From Achromobacter sp. RTa (GTDB taxonomy: Bacteria; Pseudomonadota; Gammaproteobacteria; Burkholderiales; Burkholderiaceae_B): a stretch of DNA of 64,000 bases. The DNA lies in the NCBI RefSeq assembly GCF_000757485.1, contig NZ_JPYO01000006.1:49468-113467 (forward strand), in the 5' to 3' direction. Position 1 is the first letter of the stretch, and every line of letters starts with the position of its first letter. A model generated the notes under the pieces. The model saw only the letters and a program-made list of their open reading frames with translations, had not been told where the DNA came from and did no database searches. This document shows, piece by piece, positions 20,656-29,763 of this stretch. The position numbers and the translations under genes were made by a program.

Positions 20656-22125
20656 CTACGGTTCGATCACGGCCGGGAAAATCTTGCGCAGCAGGGCGGC
20701 GCGCGGACTGATCTCGCGCGTCTTCTGCAGCGGCGCGGGCAGGCCGCGGGCGATGAAGCGGCCGCGGCCGCGTTCGGCCCGCAGCACGCCGTCGTCGACG
20801 ATGACCTCGCCGCGGCTGATCACCGTCGTGGGCCAGCCGGTCACCTGGCGGCCTTCGTACGGGGTGTAGCCGACGGCGTCGTGCAGGCCGGCGGCGCGCA
20901 GGGTCACGGTCTTTTCCGGATCCCACACCGCGATGTCGGCATCGGCGCCGACCGACAGCGTGCCTTTCTTCGGATGCAGGCCGTACATGCGGGCGTGGTT
21001 GGTGGAGGTCAGCGCCACGAACTGCTGCAGGCTCAGGCGGCCGCTGCGCACGCCTTCGGAGAACAGCAGCGGCATGCGGACTTCCAGGCCCGGCAGGCCG
21101 TTGGCGATCTGCTTGAACGTGGTGGCGTCGCCCGCCGGAAGCTTGCCGGATTCGTCATAGCGGTACGGCGCATGGTCGGACGACAGCAGGGCCAGGGTGC
21201 CGCTGTCCAGGCTTTGCCACAGGGCCTGCTGCGACACCGGATCGCGCGGCGGCGGGCTGCAGCAGAACTTGGCGCCTTCGACGCCGGGGATGTCGATGTC
21301 TTCGGCCGTCAGCAGCAGATAATGCGGGCAGGTTTCGCCGTATACGGGCGCGCCCAGCGTCTGCGCGGCGTGGATGGCCTGCGCGCCGCCTTGGGTGGAC
21401 ACATGCACGATCAGCACCGGCACTTCCAGCACCGCGGCCAGGCTGATGGCCCGCTGCGTCGCCTCGCTCTCCGCGATGGGATCGTGGCTGACGGCATGGT
21501 ATTTGGGCGCCTTGTGGCCGGCCGCCAGGAGGTGGCGCGCGATCCAACTGATCACATCGTTGTTCTCGGCGTGCACCATCGGCAGCGCGCCTTCGCGCGC
21601 GGCGATGGCGAACACGTCCAGCAACTGCCTGTCGTCCAGCTTGAGCTTGTCGTAGGTCATGAAGACCTTGAACGAGGTGATGCCCGCGCGGATCAGCTCG
21701 GGCAGGTCGCGGTTGAGCGTGTCGGGCGTGGGGTCCGAGACGATCAGGTGATAGCTGTAGTCGATCACGGATTTCTCGGCGGCCGATGCGGCATAGGCGT
21801 CCGCCACCTGGCGCAGCGACTGGCCGCGATGCTGGGCGGCGAACGGCACGATGGTGGTGTTGCCGCCATAGGCCGCGGAGATCGAGGCGCTGTGCCAGTC
21901 GTCGGCGCACAGCACGCCCATGCTGGACAACTGTTCCACATGGCAATGGCTGTCGATGCCGCCAGGCATCACCAGCCGGCCCGTGGCGTCGATGGCGCGC
22001 CGGCCCGCCGGCAGCTTCGCGGAAACCGCGGCGATGGCGCCGTCCACGATGCCGATGTCGCCGATGAAGTCGGCCTCGGCCGTGACGATGCGGCCATTGT
22101 GCAGGGTCAGATCGAAGTCTGTCAT
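20656..22125 (-). CDS. Dihydropyrimidinase / D-hydantoinase
   Basis: This 489-residue cyclic amidohydrolase opens hydantoin or dihydropyrimidine rings to N-carbamoyl acids. The binuclear metal site is visible: His60 and His62 (GGIDSHCHVEQ), the carbamylated Lys153 in SFKVFMTYDK, His185 in MVHAENND, a histidine in IVHVST, and the aspartate in LLSSDHAPYR. The start at 22125 (MTDFDLTLHNG) matches the family; the open frame upstream is not conserved-looking. It is the first gene of a two-gene unit with the carbamoylase-like gene. Confidence 0.94.
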   Translation of the reverse strand: MTDFDLTLHNGRIVTAEADFIGDIGIVDGAIAAVSAKLPAGRRAIDATGRLVMPGGIDSHCHVEQLSSMGVLCADDWHSASISAAYGGNTTIVPFAAQHRGQSLRQVADAYAASAAEKSVIDYSYHLIVSDPTPDTLNRDLPELIRAGITSFKVFMTYDKLKLDDRQLLDVFAIAAREGALPMVHAENNDVISWIARHLLAAGHKAPKYHAVSHDPIAESEATQRAISLAAVLEVPVLIVHVSTQGGAQAIHAAQTLGAPVYGETCPHYLLLTAEDIDIPGVEGAKFCCSPPPRDPVSQQALWQSLDSGTLALLSSDHAPYRYDESGKLPAGDATTFKQIANGLPGLEVRMPLLFSEGVRSGRLSLQQFVALTSTNHARMYGLHPKKGTLSVGADADIAVWDPEKTVTLRAAGLHDAVGYTPYEGRQVTGWPTTVISRGEVIVDDGVLRAERGRGRFIARGLPAPLQKTREISPRAALLRKIFPAVIEP

Positions 22126-22373
22126 GGGAAGTCCGAGCGCATGAAGGGGCAGGCCGGGCGCGCGTCGCGGCGAGCCCGGCGGAAGGTGCAAGCATGCATG
22201 CGTACGCGGAAATCCGAAACCTGGCCGCGGCCTCGCTCGGCGCCGGGGGCGGCGCCCGGGAATTTCCGCTAAGGCCCTGATTCGACGGACTATTTGGAGG
22301 GGCTGGGCAAACCGTCAAGGCGCCATGCATAACGCTGGATCATGGGCGCTGTGCAAAGTTTTATATCGGGTTT

Positions 22374-22389
22374 CCCCGCGCCCGCGGGG
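22374..22389 (-). terminator. GC-rich hairpin downstream of the Lrp gene
   Basis: CCCCGCG at 22374-22380 and CGCGGGG at 22383-22389 can pair, immediately after the Lrp-family stop. On the minus strand AAA and then an AT-rich stretch follow rather than a clean U-tract, so termination efficiency is uncertain. Confidence 0.4.
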
Positions 22390-22390
22390 C

Positions 22391-22816
22391 TCAGAGCGCC
22401 TTGAAGGTCTTGAGATGGATGCTGGTTTCGGTGGCTGCGATGCCCTTGAGGGTGCGCAGGCGGTCCAGCACGTCGGACAGCTGGTCTATGGTCGGGACGC
22501 GCAGCTCGGCGAGCAGGTCCCAGCGGCCGTTGGTGTCGTGCAGGCTCGCCACGCTGGGCTCGCCCATCAGCAGATTCACGATCTTGCGCGTTTCGTGGCC
22601 TTCGACGGCGATGCTCATCCACGCGACGATGTCCTCGGTCTCGACCTCGGGACGCAGGCGCACGGTATAGCCGAGGATGATGCCCCGCTCCTCCAGTTTC
22701 TGGATGCGGTTGTCGATGGTGCCGCGCGAGACGTCCAGTTTTTTCGCCAGCGTGGCGACGGACATGCGGGCGTTGGCGCGCAATAGGCCCAGCAGGTTCT
22801 GATCTAGCGTATCCAT
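22391..22816 (-). CDS. Lrp/AsnC-family transcriptional regulator
   Basis: This 141-residue Lrp/AsnC protein has an N-terminal winged HTH (LDQNLLGLLRANARMSVATLA, DVSRGTIDNRIQKLE) and a C-terminal RAM ligand-binding domain (GRWDLLAELRV). It is divergent from an ornithine cyclodeaminase gene with a 124-bp gap, a common arrangement in which the Lrp protein senses the amino acid and controls the catabolic gene. Length is normal for the family. Confidence 0.94.
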   Translation of the reverse strand: MDTLDQNLLGLLRANARMSVATLAKKLDVSRGTIDNRIQKLEERGIILGYTVRLRPEVETEDIVAWMSIAVEGHETRKIVNLLMGEPSVASLHDTNGRWDLLAELRVPTIDQLSDVLDRLRTLKGIAATETSIHLKTFKAL

Positions 22817-22940
22817 TGTGAAAAGTGCTATTTGTCGCTGTCAGAATGTCAGGATCTTAGCGTTTTGTGTGGATTGTTGTCACTAGGAATTGGTTTGCCC
22901 GTCCTCCAGAATTTCCTTTCCATAACTCGGGGAGAAATGA

Positions 22941-23990
22941 ATGACGACGCTGCTTTCCACTTCCGATGTTGCGAAGATCGTGGCCCTGCAAGGCCCGCAA
23001 CAGGTATTTTCCAGCTTGCTGGACTATGTGCTGTCGGACTTTCTTCGATGGCAGGAATTCGACAAGAGTGCGCGGGTGGCCAGCCATTCCGCGACCGGTG
23101 TGATCGAATTGATGCCCACTGCCGACAGCGATTTCTACAGCTTCAAGTACGTGAACGGCCATCCCGGCAATCCGCAGTCCGGACTGTCCACCGTGATGGC
23201 CTTCGGCGCGCTGGCGCGGGTCGCGACCGGCGAGCCGCTGCTGATCAGCGAGCTGACGCTGACCACCGCGCTGCGCACGGCCGTGACGTCGGCGCTGGCG
23301 GCGCGTGCGCTGGCGCGGCCAGGCTCGCGCAAGATGGCCTTGATCGGCAACGGCGCGCAGAGCGAATTCCAGGCGCTCGCCTTCCACTACATCCTGGGTA
23401 TCGATACGCTGCACGTCTATGACGTGGACGCAGGCGCCACACGCAAGCTTGAAAGCAATCTGGCCTCGGTGCCCGGCTTGCGCGTGGTGCGCTTCGGCAG
23501 CACGGCGGAAGCCGTCAAGGGCGTGGACATCGTCACCACGGTGACGGCGGACAAGGCGTACGCCACCATCCTGACGCCCGATATGATCGAGCCCGGCATG
23601 CACATCAACGCCGTGGGCGGGGACTGCCCGGGAAAGACCGAGCTGCACGCCGACGTGATGCGCGCGGGACCGGTGTTCGTGGAATACGAGCCGCAGACGC
23701 GCATCGAGGGCGATCTGCAGCAGATGCCGGCGGATTTTCCCGTGACGGAACTGTGGCGCGTGCTGACGGGGCAGGACGCCGGCCGCCGGCGCGCCGATGA
23801 GGTGACCGTTTTCGATTCCGTGGGTTTCGCGCTGGAGGACTTTTCGGCGCTGCGCTGGCTGCGCGACACGGCCATGCGGCACGGCATAGGCTCCCGCATC
23901 GAGGTGGCGCCGCGGATGGCCGACCCGAAGAATCTGTTCGGCATCGTGCCCGCCGCCCGGACTGCTTCTCCCGCCCTCGTCCGCGGATAG
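22941..23990 (+). CDS. Ornithine cyclodeaminase
   Basis: This 349-residue protein belongs to the ornithine cyclodeaminase/mu-crystallin family, in the longer subgroup of true ornithine cyclodeaminases that convert L-ornithine to L-proline and ammonia with NAD+. Visible features are the substrate-side segment DFYSFKYVNGHPGNP, the Rossmann motif MALIGNGAQSEFQALAF, and the conserved Asp region NAVGGDCPGKTELHADV. GGGGAGA precedes the ATG at 22941. The divergent Lrp regulator supports an amino-acid catabolic role. It is only distantly related to the family member at 9882-10820. Confidence 0.9.
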   Translation: MTTLLSTSDVAKIVALQGPQQVFSSLLDYVLSDFLRWQEFDKSARVASHSATGVIELMPTADSDFYSFKYVNGHPGNPQSGLSTVMAFGALARVATGEPLLISELTLTTALRTAVTSALAARALARPGSRKMALIGNGAQSEFQALAFHYILGIDTLHVYDVDAGATRKLESNLASVPGLRVVRFGSTAEAVKGVDIVTTVTADKAYATILTPDMIEPGMHINAVGGDCPGKTELHADVMRAGPVFVEYEPQTRIEGDLQQMPADFPVTELWRVLTGQDAGRRRADEVTVFDSVGFALEDFSALRWLRDTAMRHGIGSRIEVAPRMADPKNLFGIVPAARTASPALVRG

Positions 23991-23991
23991 C

Positions 23992-24016
23992 CGGCCCCGG
24001 CGGCGGGCCGGGGCCG
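23992..24016 (+). terminator. Strong GC hairpin after ornithine cyclodeaminase
   Basis: CGGCCCCGGC at 23992-24001 and GCCGGGGCCG at 24007-24016 form a perfect 10-bp stem with a 5-nt loop, starting 2 bp after the stop codon at 23988-23990. No U-tract follows, but the position suits transcription termination or 3'-end protection. Confidence 0.55.
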
Positions 24017-24025
24017 AACCGTATA

Positions 24026-24060
24026 CTGGCCCCCTTTATGTTTGCAGAGGAAGGGGCCAG
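24026..24060 (+). promoter_or_regulatory. Hairpin that can mask the ribosome-binding site of the 24061 gene
   Basis: CTGGCCCC at 24026-24033 pairs exactly with GGGGCCAG at 24053-24060, which directly abuts the ATG at 24061. The Shine-Dalgarno-like AGGAAGGGG (24048-24056) would lie in the 3' arm. The structure could restrict translation; there is no recognisable riboswitch core. Confidence 0.4.
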
Positions 24061-25926
24061 ATGACGTCCGTTTTTCGCCCATTGCGCGCCGGGCGCGCCA
24101 TGCTGGCGGCCGCGCTCCTGTCGACGTGCGCCGCACCGGCGGCGGCGCAGGGCTCGGCCCCAACGGCCGAGGCGCAGGCTCCGCTGTCGCCCTTCATGCG
24201 TCATATGGAAGCGGCCCGCGGCCAGATCCGCGAGGCTTCGTGGGCCGCCGCCACGGATTCGGCGCGGGCGGCGCTGGATGCGGCGCGCCTCAATCGCAAC
24301 CGGTACGAAATCTTCGATGCCGCGATGCTGCTGCTCAACCTGTTGCAGAAACAAGGCCTGCATGCCGAAGCCCGCCGCGTAGCGGAGGCGCAGGTCGAGG
24401 ACTTCGGGCGCCTTGGCGACGACGACGGCATGGCCATCCTCTTGTCGCGAGCCATCGAGGCCGGCACGGCGGCGGGGGAAACGGCGGAGGTCGCCCGCCT
24501 GCAGGCGCGGCTCGTCGAGCTGGCCCGGCCCTATCCCGCGCTGTGGGAGGCCGAGTCCGGCCAGCGCCTGCGCTACGCGCCGGCCGGCCTGTCCGTGCCG
24601 CTGGCGCGGGACGGCTGGGCATTGCTGCGCTTCGAGCCGGCCGATGCGCGCGGCAAGACGGCGCGGCTGGACTATGCGCGAGCGCTGAACGAGCGCGGCC
24701 GCATCGTCGTGCAGCTGCGCATCGGCTACATGGAAGCGTTGCGCGGCCTGGATGGCGCGGAGCGGCTGGCGCAGCTGGAGCGCGCTCTGGCCGGGCCGTA
24801 TGGCGAGCAGGCCGCCGCGCCTGCCGTGGCCGCGGCGATGCCGGACCTTCCCTTCAAGGACCTGACGCAGGCCAAGGGCGCGGTGCGGTCAGGGAAAGAG
24901 CGGGAAGGCGTGGTCGAGGCTGAATGGGTGGCGGCGCGCGGAGACTGGCGTCTCGAGGTGCTGGCGTCGTATCCCGAGGAACTGAGGGAAGAGGCGGGCA
25001 AGCAGCTGCAGGCGCTGCTAGGCGCCGTGTCGTGGGATCATGAGCAGCGCCTGTTCCGCGAGCGGACGATGGCCGCGCAATACGAAGCCATCAATGCCGA
25101 ATGGGCAATGGCGCGGGATTGGGCTGCGGCCGCGAAGCTGGCGCAGGCGGCGCTGCCCGATGCGGCGTTTCCGCTGGAGATCGCGCGCTTGAACACCGTA
25201 ATGGCCACCGCCGCCTACGAGCGCGGCGCGCTGGACGAGGCTCGCCGCCAGTACGATGCCGGGCTGGCGGCCTGGGCCTACGCGGGCAAGGCCTATCACG
25301 ACGAAGTCCTGTACGAGACGGCGCTGGATCGCGCCGCGGACGTCGCGTACCGCCAGGGCCGCGAGGAAGAGGCGATCGCGCTGAACAGGCGCTTCATCGA
25401 ATGGGTAGGAGACCGGGACCCCGCATGGAGCCTGCCCGAAGGCCGGGCCGAGCTCCAGAGCGGGCGGACGGGGCAGGTCCTGCCCTTGCGCATCGCGGAT
25501 TTCCGCCTGAAGCCGATCGGCGGAAAGCTCTTTCAGTACCAGGACCTGAAAACGGGGGCGCTGCTAGGGCTCTCGGTAGAGCAAAAGGCGGGAATCGATG
25601 ACCACGCGCTGGAAGAATCCATGCGTTCCTTCATGCGGAACAAGCTGGGCCTGGAGGCCGGAGACAAGCAGGCTTCCGCCTTTTCCCCCCGCGAGCGCGA
25701 AGGCGGGACAGGACGTGTGCAGGGCAGGAAATGGGTATTCGAGGTATTGCCCGGGCAGGATGACGGGCGCACGCTGCGCCTGGATGGCGGACGCGATGGC
25801 GCCGCGCCCGCGCGCATGGTTTTCTGGATCGTGGACCGCGGCGACAGCCGGTCCATCCTGCGCGCGCCGCTGACCGCGGACGGCGACGCGCGCATCGAGC
25901 AGGTGGCGCAAGCGCTGGCCTGGTGA
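24061..25926 (+). CDS. Secreted or periplasmic hypothetical protein with helical-repeat character
   Basis: This 621-residue protein of unknown function starts with a signal peptide (basic start, hydrophobic residues about 14-28, likely AAAQG cleavage near residue 30). The body is rich in alanine, arginine, glutamate and leucine, with repeated helix-turn patterns of TPR flavour, for example around residues 45-125 and 330-450. No catalytic motif is recognised, and mature cysteines are rare. It appears to be monocistronic. The start is supported by the signal peptide and an AGGAAGG site. Function is not assigned. Confidence 0.8.
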   Translation: MTSVFRPLRAGRAMLAAALLSTCAAPAAAQGSAPTAEAQAPLSPFMRHMEAARGQIREASWAAATDSARAALDAARLNRNRYEIFDAAMLLLNLLQKQGLHAEARRVAEAQVEDFGRLGDDDGMAILLSRAIEAGTAAGETAEVARLQARLVELARPYPALWEAESGQRLRYAPAGLSVPLARDGWALLRFEPADARGKTARLDYARALNERGRIVVQLRIGYMEALRGLDGAERLAQLERALAGPYGEQAAAPAVAAAMPDLPFKDLTQAKGAVRSGKEREGVVEAEWVAARGDWRLEVLASYPEELREEAGKQLQALLGAVSWDHEQRLFRERTMAAQYEAINAEWAMARDWAAAAKLAQAALPDAAFPLEIARLNTVMATAAYERGALDEARRQYDAGLAAWAYAGKAYHDEVLYETALDRAADVAYRQGREEEAIALNRRFIEWVGDRDPAWSLPEGRAELQSGRTGQVLPLRIADFRLKPIGGKLFQYQDLKTGALLGLSVEQKAGIDDHALEESMRSFMRNKLGLEAGDKQASAFSPREREGGTGRVQGRKWVFEVLPGQDDGRTLRLDGGRDGAAPARMVFWIVDRGDSRSILRAPLTADGDARIEQVAQALAW

Positions 25927-25953
25927 GCCGCGCCGGCGCCTGCATCGGGAAGT

Positions 25954-26166
25954 TCAGGCGCGGGGCGGTGTTTCGACCGGCGGCGTGCCGTCATGGAACA
26001 AGGACTTCAACTGCGTCCGGAGTTCCGGCGTATCCGCATGCTTGTGGACGGTGGTGGCATGCTGGACGGCGGCTTCAAGCAATTCATTCTCGGAGTCCGC
26101 GGCCAGCGCCACCGAGCAATTCATTTCGCTGGGATATTCGCGGCAATCGATGTATTTGCGTGTCAT
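25954..26166 (-). CDS. DUF1059 domain small protein
   Basis: This 70-residue protein matches the DUF1059 pattern: a start of RKYIDCREYPSE, then NCSVALAADSENELLEAAVQHA, then a DTPELRTQLK segment. Members are small soluble proteins of unknown function, often annotated as stress-related or predicted metal-binding from conserved Cys and His residues; Cys8, Cys17 and the histidines near residue 35 are present here. It stands alone, convergent with the secreted-protein gene. Family assignment is confident; function is unknown. Confidence 0.85.
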   Translation of the reverse strand: MTRKYIDCREYPSEMNCSVALAADSENELLEAAVQHATTVHKHADTPELRTQLKSLFHDGTPPVETPPRA

Positions 26167-26299
26167 GAAAGTCTCCCTGAGCGCAGGCTCGCTGTGGCTT
26201 GCGCAATAGAGAATCCGACGCGCGGCGCGGAGCGCCCAGGCCGATGGCGCGTCGCAACGGCCGGGACGATAGGAAAAGTATAGATCCGGCGGGCGCCGC

Positions 26300-27409
26300 T
26301 CAGAAGCTGACGCGCTGCTTCAAGGCAGCCGCGATCATGGCGATGTCGATATCCCTGCCCGGATTCTTCAGGCAGAAGTCGTACAGCACCGCCACATAGG
26401 CGTTGCCCAGCAGCTTGGTGATGGAGCCGGCCGTAGTGGCGGCGATGGTTCCGCCTACCGCGCTGCCTGCTCCGGGGATGAACTTCAGCAGGCCCGAAAC
26501 GACCGAACGCCCGATCAGCGTGGCGGCGGACGCACCCAGCGTGGACGTCACCAGGGTGGTGATGGCGGTAGTGTCCAGTTCCATGCCGAAGGTGATGCCG
26601 ATCTTGGCGATCATGCCCACCTGGATGGGCACCAGCGCGAAGGCATCGGAGAACGGGATGGGGGCGGCGGCGGCCGACGCGGCCAGCCCCGCGGCCACGT
26701 TGACCTCTATCTCAGCCCGCTTTTTTTTTACTTCCAGGGCCTTCTTGTTGCGTGTGGACAGGGCGTTGGCGTACGCACGCTGCTGCGATTCGGGGATGTG
26801 CAGCGCCGTCACCTCGATGAGCTTGTCCAGGCCCATGGGGGGAAGTTCGGCGTCCAGTTCCTCGATCCACTCCGGCAGCGCCCGCACCGCCACGACCTGC
26901 TTGGCGCGCGGCAGCAGTTTGCGCGCCTCGTCCACGAAGGCGCTGTTCTTGCGTGCCTTGGTCAGGACGGCCACCACCGGTATGCCGGCGTTGGACAGCA
27001 TGTCGCAAAGCTCGATCTCGGCGTCTTCCACGCGGTGGCTGCTGTCCTGGATGCAGAGCCAGGCCACGTGCAGGTGCTTGTCCTGGTCGTCCGACGCGGA
27101 GCGCTCCTGGATCAGGTCGGCCAGTTGCCGGCGCGAGCGTTCGTAGTCGCCGACTTCCAGGCCGCGCGTGTCGATAATGGTGAGCGGGTGGCCCGGCTTG
27201 GTGAATTCCTGGGTGGACTGGGTGACGGGCTTGCCCGCGCCGGTCTTGGCAAGGTCGCCGCGGAACACGGCGTTGATCAGCGTGCTCTTGCCCACGCCGG
27301 TCTTTCCCGCCACCAGGATGTTCACGCGCCCCGCGCCGCGGGTCGCGGTGCTGATGGCATCCGCGATCGCGTCCTGCAGTTGGGGAGGGTCGCTGCGGGG
27401 CATGCTCAT
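26300..27409 (-). CDS. GTPase with C-terminal DUF697-like membrane region
   Basis: This 369-residue P-loop GTPase has G1 GKTGVGKS at residues 35-42 and G3 DTRG at residues 80-83. At the G4 position it has TKAR (about 150-153) instead of NKxD. The C-terminal 150 residues contain alanine/glycine-rich hydrophobic segments (AAGLAASAAAAPIPFSDAFA, then others) like the DUF697 region of YcjF-type proteins, suggesting membrane association. Relatives of the YeeP/YfjP type are poorly characterised. It lies 48 bp after panB on the same strand, so it may be co-transcribed with it. Confidence 0.85.
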   Translation of the reverse strand: MSMPRSDPPQLQDAIADAISTATRGAGRVNILVAGKTGVGKSTLINAVFRGDLAKTGAGKPVTQSTQEFTKPGHPLTIIDTRGLEVGDYERSRRQLADLIQERSASDDQDKHLHVAWLCIQDSSHRVEDAEIELCDMLSNAGIPVVAVLTKARKNSAFVDEARKLLPRAKQVVAVRALPEWIEELDAELPPMGLDKLIEVTALHIPESQQRAYANALSTRNKKALEVKKKRAEIEVNVAAGLAASAAAAPIPFSDAFALVPIQVGMIAKIGITFGMELDTTAITTLVTSTLGASAATLIGRSVVSGLLKFIPGAGSAVGGTIAATTAGSITKLLGNAYVAVLYDFCLKNPGRDIDIAMIAAALKQRVSF

Positions 27410-27457
27410 GGCTTGTGCGCGTAGGAAGACATGGGGACGATTCTAGCCGGGCGTGGC

Positions 27458-28303
27458 TCAGGCCACGCCGTAGAGATGGGCGGAATCGGGAAATGTCCGG
27501 TTTTTTACCTCCGCGGCGTAGCCCTGCGCCGCCTGCTGGATGCGGGCGGACACGTCGTCGTAGCGTTTCACGAAGCGCGCCGTGCGATCGAACATGCCCA
27601 GCATGTCGTCCACCACCAGCACCTGGCCATCGCAGCGGGCGGACGCTCCGATCCCGATGGTCGGGCAGGCGACGGTTTCGGTGATGGACGCGGCCAGGGG
27701 CTCGACGACGCCCTCGATCACCAGCGAGAACGCGCCGGCGTCGGCCACCGCGGCGGCGTCGGCGGCGATGCGGGCGTACTCGGCTTCGCCCTTGCCGCGC
27801 GCGCCGTATCCGCCCAGGATGTTCACGGCCTGGGGTGTCAGGCCCACGTGGCCCATGACCGGGATGCCGCGGGCCGAGAGATAGGCGATGGTCGGCGCCA
27901 TGCTTTGGCCGCCCTCCAGCTTGACCGCGCCCGCGCCGGTTTCCTTCATGACGCGCGCGGCTGAGCGGAAGGCCTGTTCGGGGCTTTCTTCGTAGCTGCC
28001 GAAGGGCATGTCCACGACGATCAGCGCGCGCCGCGCGCCGCGCACCACGGCGGCGCCGTGCGCGATCATCATGTCCAGCGTGACGGGCACGGTGGATGGC
28101 AGGCCATAGATGGTCTGCGCCAGGCTGTCGCCCACGAGCAGGGCATCGCAGTGCGGATCCAGCAGTTCGGCCATGCGCGCCGTATAGGCCGTCAGCATGA
28201 CCAGCGGTTCCTGGCGCTTGCGGGCCCGGAACGCCGGGACGCTCATCCGGGGCGTGCTGGCGGTGGCCGCGGCGGTGGCGGCCAGGGTGGCGGTCGTAGA
28301 CAT
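27458..28303 (-). CDS. panB: 3-methyl-2-oxobutanoate hydroxymethyltransferase
   Basis: PanB transfers a hydroxymethyl group from 5,10-methylene-tetrahydrofolate to alpha-ketoisovalerate, the first step of pantothenate synthesis. This 281-residue protein has the family signatures [46 protein letters not shown] and [11 protein letters not shown], with conserved [15 protein letters not shown] near the C-terminus. It is about 17 residues longer than the E. coli enzyme, owing to an alanine/threonine-rich N-terminus. AGGAAAGGA lies upstream of the ATG at 28303. No panC is adjacent. Confidence 0.95.
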   Translation of the reverse strand: MSTTATLAATAAATASTPRMSVPAFRARKRQEPLVMLTAYTARMAELLDPHCDALLVGDSLAQTIYGLPSTVPVTLDMMIAHGAAVVRGARRALIVVDMPFGSYEESPEQAFRSAARVMKETGAGAVKLEGGQSMAPTIAYLSARGIPVMGHVGLTPQAVNILGGYGARGKGEAEYARIAADAAAVADAGAFSLVIEGVVEPLAASITETVACPTIGIGASARCDGQVLVVDDMLGMFDRTARFVKRYDDVSARIQQAAQGYAAEVKNRTFPDSAHLYGVA

Positions 28304-28758
28304 CGAATTCCTTTCCTATCCAGGGGTTCAGTACTTGCGCGCGGGGGCCGAGCCTCTCCAGGCGCGCGGCCGTGGAGGCCGTCATGCCGGTACCCGCATC
28401 GTAGCGGAACGCCGGCGCCAGCGCCCCGGGGCGCTTTATCGGCGTGCGGGGCAGCGAAGGCTAATCTTTGCGGCAAAACGTAATCGAAGGTGTTGCCCTG
28501 GCCATGCGGCTGCGGCCGCCGGCTGGTGCAGGCAAGCCGGTATATACGCACTGCTTTCAGGCGCCCGGCCCTCTATGAACCATGCCGGCCGCGCAATGCG
28601 CTGAAGGCTGGGCGCGTGAATTCCCAAGCAATTCAGGGACGTGTTGCCAGCAGCGTGAAAGCGTTACATCTCAACGGTTTCGCTCGCGTTTGCGCAGGGT
28701 TGGCTGCGTAGAATTTGTCGCTCGTCAAGTTTTTTGCGGCATACACGCAACATTGTCC
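28304..28758. other. 455-bp intergenic region between panB and LPS genes
   Basis: No protein-coding frame here looks real. A perfect 16-bp palindrome, AGCGCCCC/GGGGCGCT, lies at 28420-28435 and is followed by TTT on the plus strand. A possible -10 box, TAGAAT at 28709-28714, lies upstream of the LPS gene without a well-spaced -35. The region should hold the promoters of panB and of the 28759 gene, and could hide a small RNA; nothing more is supported. Confidence 0.45.
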
Positions 28759-29763
28759 ATGCCTAGTTTCGGGCTCATTCCCCGCTTGCTGCGCTCGCGC
28801 CCGTTGACCAAGGGCTTGCGCTATTTCTATCGCTACACGCGGCCCCAGGCGTATCGGCACAATGAAACGTTGTGGCCTTTCGTGAAAGTGCGGCGCGACG
28901 CGGGCGGGCGCCTGGCGGGTTGCGAGCTCCGCGGCGTGCGCGGTCCGGCCACCACGCCGATGGAACAGCTGGCGCGCTCCATCGGCGACGATGCGCACCT
29001 GATCCTCAGCGGCCCCTCCGTGGCGCAGATCGATTATGCGCGCTGCAGGCTGGGAGCGGTGATGGGCGTCAACGGTTCCATCGCGCTGCGGCGGCAACGG
29101 CCCTCCTTGCGTTTCGACTATTACGCGATGCTGGACGCCGGCTTCGTCAAACGCCGCCGCGACCTGGTGGCGGAGGTGCTGGGGCAGGACCTGACCCTGT
29201 TCGTCACGCCGGAGGTCTACCGCTGGATCGCATTCCTGTTCGACGGCCGCGCCGTGCGCTGCCGCATTGCGCTGTTCGAGGAAGTGCATCAGCGCGCCTT
29301 GCGGCCGCGGGCGCGTCCCGAAGAGCTGGAGGCGCAGCTGGCCGAGGATCCTGGCCTGGTGCTGTTCGACGCCAGGCACCCCGTGCATGCGCACGGATTC
29401 AGCCTGGACCCGCCGCGTGGCCTCTTCGGCGGGGGGACCGTGGCCTATACGTCCCTGCAGCTGCTGGCGTGGCTGGGCGCAAAAACCGTTTACCTGCACG
29501 GCCTGGACCTGACGGCCGCCGCGGGGCCTCGATTCTATGAAAGCGCCGCGTCGCAATTGCCGACCGCGCTGGACCGGCAGTTCTCGGGGCACATCGAACC
29601 CGCGTTCCGGCAGGCTGGCCGTCTGCTGAGCGCGCGCGGGGTCAAGGTCTACAACCTGTCTCCCGGCAGCCGGCTGGGCGGCGACGTATTCGAAAAACGC
29701 CATTGGAGCTGCCTGCTGCCGCGGCAGATGGATCCACAAACGCTCGGGGATGTGAGCCCATGA
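28759..29763 (+). CDS. Probable lipopolysaccharide biosynthesis protein (DUF115/glycosyltransferase-like)
   Basis: This 334-residue protein has a central stretch LILSGPSVAQIDYARCRLGA, then VNGSIAL and YYAMLDAGFVKRR. This layout is shared by DUF115-like and some sialyltransferase-fold proteins of LPS or capsule loci, where GPS and N-G mark the nucleotide-sugar site. It ends in KVYNLSPGSRLGG, also typical. ATG at 28759 is chosen over further-upstream starts because that stretch reads as non-coding. It is coupled to the following glycosyltransferase by ATGA. A role in LPS core assembly is inferred from this pairing. Confidence 0.7.
   Translation: MPSFGLIPRLLRSRPLTKGLRYFYRYTRPQAYRHNETLWPFVKVRRDAGGRLAGCELRGVRGPATTPMEQLARSIGDDAHLILSGPSVAQIDYARCRLGAVMGVNGSIALRRQRPSLRFDYYAMLDAGFVKRRRDLVAEVLGQDLTLFVTPEVYRWIAFLFDGRAVRCRIALFEEVHQRALRPRARPEELEAQLAEDPGLVLFDARHPVHAHGFSLDPPRGLFGGGTVAYTSLQLLAWLGAKTVYLHGLDLTAAAGPRFYESAASQLPTALDRQFSGHIEPAFRQAGRLLSARGVKVYNLSPGSRLGGDVFEKRHWSCLLPRQMDPQTLGDVSP

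Noticed and set aside
24021-24026. GTATAC upstream of the secreted-protein gene as another GntR site
   Set aside because: Only the 6-bp core matches; the flanks (ACTGGCC) do not resemble ATACAATG, and the gene is far from the locus.
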